Under the pieces are notes generated by a model that was not told where the DNA came from, did no database searches, and saw nothing but the letters and a program-made list of their open reading frames with translations. The position numbers were made by a program, and so were the translations under genes. This document shows positions 58,959 to 64,000 of a stretch of DNA of 64,000 bases, piece after piece. The stretch's first letter is position 1; every line of letters starts with the position of its first letter. The DNA comes from CALZIK01 sp945787635 (GTDB lineage: Bacteria; Acidobacteriota; Thermoanaerobaculia; Multivoradales; JAHEKO01), in the NCBI GenBank assembly GCA_947259725.1, contig CAMYNM010000007.1, forward strand, positions 111,082 to 175,081. Direction: 5' to 3'.

Positions 58959-58964
58959 ATTGTA
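58959..58964 (-). promoter_or_regulatory. -10 element of malQ-glgX, leaderless type
   Basis: TACAAT on the minus strand ends six bases before the malQ ATG, exactly as before mutM. No Shine-Dalgarno is present in the six-base gap. Confidence 0.5.
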
Positions 58965-59073
58965 CGCGCTCGTCCGACCTATCGGAGTGCGCGCGCCTGG
59001 GGATCGTTCAAAAGGGGCCAGGCCGGCCGAATCGTCGGTCGAAACCTAATTCGAAACGCTGGCCGAAACCCGG

Positions 59074-59102
59074 TTGGAGAGGCCCGGCCGGTGTGGTAGA
59101 AA
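59074..59102 (+). promoter_or_regulatory. Sigma-70-type promoter candidate for glgP
   Basis: TTGGAG (59074-59079), a spacer of 17 bases and TAGAAA (59097-59102), 34 bases before the glgP ATG. Both hexamers match the consensus at four positions. Confidence 0.45.
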
Positions 59103-59136
59103 ACAGCGCGCGCGCAGCGCACCACCTCCCCACAGC

Positions 59137-61344
59137 ATGAGCCCATCCAACTCGAACGGACTCCTTCGCATACCTGGTCTGCAGGTCACCGAGATCCGGC
59201 TGCCCGACGAGGTCGCCCGACTCAACGACCTCGCCTTCAATCTCTGGTGGGCGTGGAACGGCGAGGCCCGACGGCTCTTTGCCGCCGCCGACCCGGCGAG
59301 CTGGGCTCGCTACCGCAATCCGGTGGAGCTGCTTCTCAACATCGACAGCGAGCATCTGGAGACGCTGATCCACGACGACGACTTCATGTCCACCTACACC
59401 AGGGTCATTGCGGCGCTCGACGATTACATGGATCCCGGCCGCGAGACCTGGTTCGAGCGAGAGGTGAGGTCGCGGGAAGGAACCGACTCCCTACCGGACA
59501 TTGACCGGCCGATCGCGTACTTCTCGACCGAGTACGGCATCCACCAGGCGCTCGCGATCTACTCGGGAGGCCTCGGCGTTCTCTCGGGCGATCACACCAA
59601 GAGCGCCAGCGACCTCGGACTGCCGTTCGTCGCCGTGGGTCTTCTCTACCAGCGCGGCTACTTCCAGCAGACCATCGATGCCGACGGCTTCCAGCAGCAC
59701 ACCTACACCGAGTACGACTTTCACCGCCTGCCGCTGCGGGTGGCGCTCGATCCCCAGGGCCGCGAGCTGGTGGTCAAGGTGCCGTTCCCGGGCAGAGACG
59801 TCGCCGCCAAGGTCTGGCTGGCCCAGGTGGGCCGGGCACCGCTTCTCCTGCTCGACACCGACGTGCCCCAAAACGACCCCTCCGATCGGCCGATCGCGAC
59901 CGTCCTCTACGTCCGCGGCCGGCAGATGCGCCTCTCGCAGGAGGCCGTGCTCGGAATAGGCGGCGTGAAGGCCCTGGCTGCCCTGGGCGTCGAGCCCGCC
60001 GTCTGGCATATCAACGAGGGTCACAGCGCGCTCCTCCAGCTCGAACGGGCGCGCCGGCAGATGGCCGAGCACGGCAGCAACTGGGATGAAGCGCTCGCGG
60101 TCGTCCGCCGCAACACGACCTTCACCACCCACACCCCGGTGCCGGCCGGCAACGAGAAGTTCGACCGCCCGATGGCTCGCGACTACCTCGACGGCTGGGC
60201 CGAGTCCCTCAAGGTCGACACCGACAAGATCTTGCGGCTCGGGGAGGCCGATCACGGGGAGCCCGACCAGCCGCTCAACCTGACCGCGCTGGCGCTCAAG
60301 ACCAGCGCCTGGGCCAACGGGGTCAGCCGTCTCAACGGCGAGATCGCCGACCGGATGTGGCGACACGTCTTTCGAGACCTGCCCGAGGGAGAGCGCGCCA
60401 TTCACTCAATCACCAACGGGGTGCATCTTCCGAGTTGGATGGGCCTCGAGACGGCGGCTCTGCTTGCTCGCATCGTCGGAGCCAACTGGACGGAGGCGGT
60501 GCTCGAGGCCGATGGCTGGCAGGCTCTGCTCGAAGCTCCGGCAAAAGACATCTGGAACGCACACCGCGCCCAGAAGGAACGGCTCTGCCGCTTCGCCCGC
60601 GCGCGACTGCGCGAACAGTACGGCCGTCACGGGCAGTCCCCCAACGAGCTTCGATCACTCTCCGAGTTCCTCGATCCCGACGTCCTGACCATCGGCTTCG
60701 CCCGCCGCTTCGCGACCTACAAGCGCGCGGGGCTCCTCTTCAGCGATCTCCATCGGGTGCGGACACTGGTCCATCACGCCGAGCGGCCGGTGCAGATCAT
60801 CCTCGCCGGCAAGGCCCACCCCGCCGACCGGCCGGGCCAGGAGCTCATCCAGAGCATCTTCCACCTCAGCCGCTCGGGCGACCTGCGCGGCCGGGTAGTG
60901 TTTCTCGAGAACTACGACATGCGCGTCGCCCGCATGATGGTCCAGGGCTGCGATGTCTGGCTGAACACGCCGCGCCGCCCGCTCGAGGCGAGCGGCACGA
61001 GCGGCATGAAGGCGGCCATCAACGGCGCGCTCAACCTCTCGATCGCCGACGGTTGGTGGCCGGAGGGATATGACGGCGGGAACGGCTGGGTGATCGGCGA
61101 CCCCGACCAGGGCGCCGCCGAGGAGTGGCAGCAGGACCAACTCGACGCCCAGTCTCTCTACCGTACCCTCGAAGAAGAGATCGTCCCCGAGTACTACCGG
61201 CGCGGCGAAGACGGCCTGCCCACCGATTGGATCACCCGCATGAAACGTTCGATCGTGAGCGTCGGTCAAGGCTTCTCCTCCGACCGCATGGTCCGCGACT
61301 ATCTCGAGCGCGCCTACCTGCCTCTCTCCCGCGCCGCCCGATGA
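59137..61344 (+). CDS. glgP: Alpha-glucan phosphorylase (GT35, short DUF3417 type)
   Basis: Releases glucose-1-phosphate from alpha-glucan with PLP. The 735-residue product belongs to the shorter phosphorylase branch with an N-terminal DUF3417-like region (ARLNDLAFNLWWAWNGEARR). Core blocks: AYFSTEYGIHQALAIYSGGL, GVLSGDHTKSASDLGLPFVA, VWHINEGHSALLQLER, TTFTTHTPVPAGNEKFD, NGVHLPSWMG, GFARRFATYKRAGLLFSDL, and the PLP site NTPRRPLEASGTSGMKAAIN, where Lys in GMK carries the cofactor. The ATG is at 59137. With GlgX and MalQ it completes a degradation route, making Glc-1-P that the phosphohexomutase or GlgC could use. Confidence 0.95.
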   Translation: MSPSNSNGLLRIPGLQVTEIRLPDEVARLNDLAFNLWWAWNGEARRLFAAADPASWARYRNPVELLLNIDSEHLETLIHDDDFMSTYTRVIAALDDYMDPGRETWFEREVRSREGTDSLPDIDRPIAYFSTEYGIHQALAIYSGGLGVLSGDHTKSASDLGLPFVAVGLLYQRGYFQQTIDADGFQQHTYTEYDFHRLPLRVALDPQGRELVVKVPFPGRDVAAKVWLAQVGRAPLLLLDTDVPQNDPSDRPIATVLYVRGRQMRLSQEAVLGIGGVKALAALGVEPAVWHINEGHSALLQLERARRQMAEHGSNWDEALAVVRRNTTFTTHTPVPAGNEKFDRPMARDYLDGWAESLKVDTDKILRLGEADHGEPDQPLNLTALALKTSAWANGVSRLNGEIADRMWRHVFRDLPEGERAIHSITNGVHLPSWMGLETAALLARIVGANWTEAVLEADGWQALLEAPAKDIWNAHRAQKERLCRFARARLREQYGRHGQSPNELRSLSEFLDPDVLTIGFARRFATYKRAGLLFSDLHRVRTLVHHAERPVQIILAGKAHPADRPGQELIQSIFHLSRSGDLRGRVVFLENYDMRVARMMVQGCDVWLNTPRRPLEASGTSGMKAAINGALNLSIADGWWPEGYDGGNGWVIGDPDQGAAEEWQQDQLDAQSLYRTLEEEIVPEYYRRGEDGLPTDWITRMKRSIVSVGQGFSSDRMVRDYLERAYLPLSRAAR

Positions 61345-61467
61345 GCGACGGGGAAGGCCCGCCCCCCGAAGCCAGTGCGATCATGCAGACAGAGAGAACG
61401 AGAATTCGGTCGAGATCCATCGAAGCCTCCCTTGTCCGGCGGTTTCCCTATCTACCGATTCCGCCGG

Positions 61468-61896
61468 CTACGGAAGGACGTTGGCCAAGCTGTCGAGGAT
61501 CATCTTCCAGCCCTCCCCGGACTGGTCCGCCCACTGCTTGGTCGTCTCGTGGATGAGGGTGAGCTCGCTGCCGCCGTCCTCGGGCTCGATCTCGACCGTC
61601 ACCCGGTCCGCCTGCTCCGAGTAGAGGGGGACCTGGAGGGTGAAGACGAGGCGCCGGGGACGGTCGATCTCCAGGTACTCGCCGGTGTGCTCCACGTCCC
61701 GGCCGTCGCGGCGCTCGACGATCGTGTAGCGGCCGCCCACCTGCGGGTCGATCTCGACCCGCACCATCTCGCCCTCGTCGGTGGCGTACAGGAACCTGCC
61801 CGCCTTGTCGGGGTCGAGCCAAGCGTCGAAGACGCGCTCGGGCGGGGCGCTGAAGCGGCGGGTGACGCGAACTTTGACAAGTGCTTCGGCAATCAT
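61468..61896 (-). CDS. SRPBCC/AHSA1-family protein
   Basis: A 142-residue START/Bet-v1-like protein of the AHSA1 (Aha1 C-terminal) family: VRVTRRFSAPPERVFDAWLD at the start, then GEYLEIDRPRRLVFTL, ELTLIHETTKQWADQSGEG and WKMILDSLANVL at the end. Such proteins bind hydrophobic ligands and commonly follow an ArsR regulator, as here. The ATG at 61896 overlaps the arsR-like stop (ATGA, 61893-61896) and has AAAGGAAG upstream. The ligand is unknown. Confidence 0.9.
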   Translation of the reverse strand: MIAEALVKVRVTRRFSAPPERVFDAWLDPDKAGRFLYATDEGEMVRVEIDPQVGGRYTIVERRDGRDVEHTGEYLEIDRPRRLVFTLQVPLYSEQADRVTVEIEPEDGGSELTLIHETTKQWADQSGEGWKMILDSLANVLP

Positions 61897-62273
61897 CGGG
61901 TTCTTCCTTTCTCTCTGGGGCCGGGCGGAGGCTGCGCCTTCTCCTCGGCCCGGAGCAGCTCGTCCAACGCGTCCAGCCGCGCGGTCCACAGGTTGTGCTG
62001 GCGGTTCAGCCAGGCGGCGGCGTCTTCCAGGGGCTCGGGGTTCAAGGACAGGATGTGCTCGCGGCCGGAGCGGTGGCGCCGAACCAGGCCTGCGCGCTCG
62101 AGGCGGCGTATGTGTTTCGAGACCGAGTTGAGGGAGATGGCGAAGGGACGGGCGAGATCGGTGACCCGCGCGTCCCCACGGGAGAGGTGCTGGAGGAGCG
62201 CTCGCCGCGTCGGGTCCGCCAGAGCACCCAGGGTGTGGTCCAGGTCGGATCTCATGGCCGGCATCGTCATCAT
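61893..62273 (-). CDS. ArsR/SmtB-family transcriptional regulator
   Basis: A 126-residue winged-helix repressor: LDHTLGALADPTRRALLQHL, the recognition helix-turn-helix DLARPFAISLNSVSKHIRRL and the wing VRRHRSGREHILSLN. It lacks the ELCVCDL metal motif of ArsR proper, so it is likely a non-metal ArsR of the kind coupled to AHSA1 genes. ATG at 62273 (or 62270) with AAAAGGA upstream. It probably represses its own operon through the dyad at 62273-62290. Confidence 0.91.
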   Translation of the reverse strand: MMTMPAMRSDLDHTLGALADPTRRALLQHLSRGDARVTDLARPFAISLNSVSKHIRRLERAGLVRRHRSGREHILSLNPEPLEDAAAWLNRQHNLWTARLDALDELLRAEEKAQPPPGPREKGRTR

Positions 62274-62317
62274 TCATCCTTTTGGGTGAATATAATGGCC
62301 GCAGGTGAGCGTGTCAA
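62273..62317 (-). promoter_or_regulatory. Promoter and candidate operator of the ArsR-AHSA1 operon
   Basis: On the minus strand, TTGACA (62312-62317) and TATATT (62289-62294) are separated by exactly 17 bases: nearly a consensus promoter. An imperfect palindrome TTCATCC-TTTT-GGGTGAA (plus-strand reading, 62273-62290) overlaps the -10 and start region and is a plausible ArsR dimer site, which would block initiation. Confidence 0.65.
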
Positions 62318-62514
62318 GCCCTGGCCGCTAGAACCGCGGAGCTGGCAATGCGAAATGACGGCCTCCGAGACTCAGCCAACGGCTCTCTCAGAAGCTCGAA
62401 GGCGGTCACGCGCCCGAGACGCTCGGATGCTCCTTCGGCTGGCAGATCGGCGCCGCCCCTGCCGTTCCTCTCCGAAGATCGGGTCGGGGACCTCTACTGT
62501 GTTGGTCACCTGTC

Positions 62515-62694
62515 ATGCCCCTTCCGGCTCTCAACCGTCTCTTCGACGATGCCGTCCCGAAGGGCATGCAGCACTGCTGGAAGGCGGACTTCATCACCGA
62601 GCTCACCGACGAAGCGATCGCCCCGCGCGTCGAGCACGGCGCGAACACGCCACACGTCAGCTCGAGCATGCAGGATGGTGGGGCAAGGCGATAG
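62515..62694 (+). pseudogene. Fragment of an FAD-linked (BBE-type) oxidase
   Basis: A 59-codon open frame matches an internal part of FAD-binding berberine-bridge-type oxidases: MPLPALNRLFDDAVPKGMQH, then WKADFITELTDEAIAPRVEH and GANTPHVSSSMQ, followed by DGGARR and a stop. In full proteins this block is flanked by more than 300 residues of FAD domain and BBE region, neither of which is present. It is a 3'-and-5'-truncated remnant, probably left by recombination. The surrounding bases from 62318 to 62514 hold no gene I can support. Confidence 0.6.
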
Positions 62695-62761
62695 ACTCGA
62701 GCGCAGAGAAGTCAGACAGGCATGGACTCAAACGACCCGCCTCGAGGGAATAGGAGCGACC

Positions 62762-62950
62762 ATGGTTACCAAAGGACTAGACAAGAAACCAGCAGACGAG
62801 TGCTATCTAGAGGGCGCGCAAGCGGCCCAGAAAGGCAAGCCTGTCTCTGACAATCCCTACGAGGAAGGTAGCGAAGACTACCTGTCGTGGGCGGACGGCT
62901 GGAACTCGGTCCAGAGCGTCACCGACGGCGGTCGCGGGCGCCAGGAGTAG
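62762..62950 (+). CDS. Rmf-like small protein
   Basis: A 62-residue protein. The pattern ECYLEGAQAAQKGKPVSDNP then YEEGSEDYLSWADGWNSVQ follows the ribosome modulation factor layout (xxYxxGxxAxxxGxxxxxNP ... WxxGW). Rmf dimerises 70S ribosomes in stationary phase; similar short proteins of phage or accessory origin also exist, so the role is uncertain. GGAG precedes the ATG at about eight bases. It lies next to remnants of other genes. Confidence 0.6.
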   Translation: MVTKGLDKKPADECYLEGAQAAQKGKPVSDNPYEEGSEDYLSWADGWNSVQSVTDGGRGRQE

Positions 62951-63066
62951 TCGAGCTTCACAGCCTGAGTTGGTAACTCTTGGGGTAACTGTAGCCGGGT
63001 CCGATATCGGCTGGCCAACTCCACCACGTAGCGCAGGTCCGCGATCTCCGTTTGAGTGTGAAGTGG

Positions 63067-63246
63067 TTACCGGGGTTCGATGGCCTGCTCGTAGACGTAG
63101 GCGTCGACCAGGCGGCGCTTCTGCTCCTCGAGCCTCGCGAGCTCTTTTTCTAGCAGTGGCCGCATCTCGTCCAGATCCTGCTTCCGCTGCGCCAGACCCA
63201 GCATGCCTCTCACGCATGTAACACCCCCACAGGCGTAGGAGTACTG
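63067..63246 (-). pseudogene. Probable 3' fragment of a serine-recombinase-like gene
   Basis: A minus-strand frame open from 63246 (after a TGA) to a TAA at 63067 encodes YSYACGGVTCVRG followed by a heptad-rich stretch (EKELARLEEQKRRLVDAYVY) and EQAIEPR. A cysteine-bearing ribbon followed by a coiled coil with 'RLVDAY' resembles the end of large serine recombinases, but the catalytic domain is missing. The identification is tentative. The 332-base gap between the Rmf-like and AlkD-like genes holds nothing else I recognise. Confidence 0.35.
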
Positions 63247-63282
63247 TCAAGTGAAGCTACCAGCTGATTGACCAGGCGTCCG

Positions 63283-63984
63283 CTAGCGCTCCAGCTTCTT
63301 CTTCACGTGCTCGCTGGTCAGGTGCTTGTGCGGATCGAAGGGATCGCACTTGCTCCCGCTGCCGTCGTTGAAGTCGATCACGCCGACCTGCCTCGCGACC
63401 CGGACGGCGGCCCGGTTGAGCTTCCTGTTGCGCTTGCCAATCCCGACCAGGGCGCCGGCCATCGCCATCCGGACCCAGGTCGGCTCGCCGTCGATCTCCT
63501 CGCCCACGCGGTCGATGCACCCCAGGAGGAAAGCGTCGTCCATCCCCTCGGGTTCCTTCTTGGAGAGCTCGTAGAGCAGCCCCCAGCCGCAGCGCTTGCG
63601 CATCTCGTGCCGGCTCTCGATCCAGGCGCAGGCGAGCTCGAAGGCGATGGGCGCCTTGGCGAGCGTCGCGTCGCAGGACGAGAAGACGTGGGCCAGCATC
63701 CCGCCTTCGAGGTCTTCGACCTGCTCCTCCGCCTGCTCTCGCGTGAGCTGCTTGGGGTCGTCGACCAGCAGTCCCAGGACCTTGGCGTCGTAGACGTCCG
63801 TCTCCCAGAGCTTGCGGGCCAGCGCGGGGTCCCGGCCGACCTGCTTGGCGAGCTTGCGCAGAACGGTCAGGCCGATGCCGAAACTCTTCAGCCCACCGTC
63901 ACCGTGGCCGCCCTTCTTCCAGTTGGCGATGCCCCGCTCGTTGCGGTTCTCCTTCAGGAGCGCGAGGACCTGGGTCTTGTTCAT
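63283..63984 (-). CDS. DNA alkylation repair protein (AlkD-like HEAT fold)
   Basis: A 233-residue all-helical protein of the AlkD/AlkC-like family: NERGIANWKKGGHGDGGLKS at the start (GI...LR type block), LRKLAKQVGRDPALARKLWE, VYDAKVLGLLVDDPKQL, and CDATLAKAPIAFELACAWIE, then the RCGWGLLYELSKKEPEGMDD block and a basic C-terminus. AlkD excises cationic alkylated bases; several relatives only bind DNA. The start is the ATG at 63984, 17 bases inside the window edge, and the gene is complete. Confidence 0.86.
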   Translation of the reverse strand: MNKTQVLALLKENRNERGIANWKKGGHGDGGLKSFGIGLTVLRKLAKQVGRDPALARKLWETDVYDAKVLGLLVDDPKQLTREQAEEQVEDLEGGMLAHVFSSCDATLAKAPIAFELACAWIESRHEMRKRCGWGLLYELSKKEPEGMDDAFLLGCIDRVGEEIDGEPTWVRMAMAGALVGIGKRNRKLNRAAVRVARQVGVIDFNDGSGSKCDPFDPHKHLTSEHVKKKLER

Positions 63985-64000
63985 GGTCGTGCCTCTCGGT

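Noticed and set aside
62807..63250. 147-residue minus-strand frame at the right end
   Set aside because: Arg/Ala-rich, antisense to the Rmf-like gene, no recognisable domain. The fragment in the neighbouring frame (63067-63246) looks more like protein.
1..64000. CRISPR arrays, tRNA or rRNA genes, prophage
   Set aside because: I looked for spaced direct repeats, cloverleaf-like segments and phage structural genes on both strands and saw none. A covariance-model scan would be needed to exclude a tRNA fully.

Overview
This is a contiguous 64 kb piece of a GC-rich, densely packed, non-phage bacterial chromosome. Housekeeping genes (udk, mutM, holA, rlmH, ileS, tdk, xseA/xseB, a dksA-like gene) are mixed with a GWxTD/VWFA protein of the kind frequent in Acidobacteriota, a LapA-LapB-like fusion and a long eukaryote-like IleRS. 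My best guess is an Acidobacteriota-type organism (perhaps the Thermoanaerobaculia side). That placement is inferred from gene content; the window has no rRNA. I saw no tRNA, CRISPR array, prophage or intact transposase.

Layout. 1-8 kb: udk, a HAD phosphatase and mutM in one operon; a radical-SAM-family protein that has lost its Fe-S cysteines; holA; a LapA/LapB fusion; a DksA-like protein; rlmH; a degenerate alpha/beta hydrolase. 8-19.9 kb: ileS and a phosphohexomutase, a YugP-type membrane protease, an ECF sigma/anti-sigma pair, a LOG-like protein with a YciA thioesterase, tdk, an IscA-type protein, ygfZ, a hydrolase and a rhodanese-like protein. 19.9-25.1 kb: a minus-strand operon with methylcrotonyl-CoA carboxylase beta-like, HMG-CoA-lyase-like (membrane-tailed) and enoyl-CoA hydratase genes, suggesting leucine/acyl-CoA breakdown. 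25.2-31.3 kb: a MoaD-MoaE fusion facing an operon of xseA, xseB, a rhomboid protease, a JAMM protease, MoeB-rhodanese and an SH3/metalloprotease. 31.4-39.6 kb: a STAND/TPR ATPase, a GWxTD-VWFA protein and a YhaM-like nuclease.

39.7-61.3 kb is the most unusual part. A nearly complete glycogen/maltodextrin gene set (glgC, glgA, glgX, malQ, glgP and a 1136-residue GH13 protein) is interleaved with four ATP-grasp ligases, two esterases (one with a probable CBM48-like N-terminus), a peptidase-S51/cyanophycinase-like protein and an HMG-CoA synthase-like enzyme. The ligases and esterases are translationally coupled to each other or share promoters with glycogen genes. I read this as a candidate undescribed alpha-glucan-linked ligase/esterase system. 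No branching enzyme (glgB) is present. A 167 bp inverted-repeat element with TA ends sits exactly between glgC and glgA.

61.4-64 kb is a looser accessory end: an ArsR-AHSA1 pair with a clear promoter/operator, fragments of an FAD oxidase and probably of a serine recombinase, a small Rmf-like protein and an AlkD-like gene.

Two window-wide expression features stand out. Many genes have a TANNNT -10 element only 6-11 bases before the start codon with no Shine-Dalgarno, suggesting leaderless transcripts. Two complete-looking genes (enoyl-CoA hydratase, xseA) have only CTG as a sensible start.
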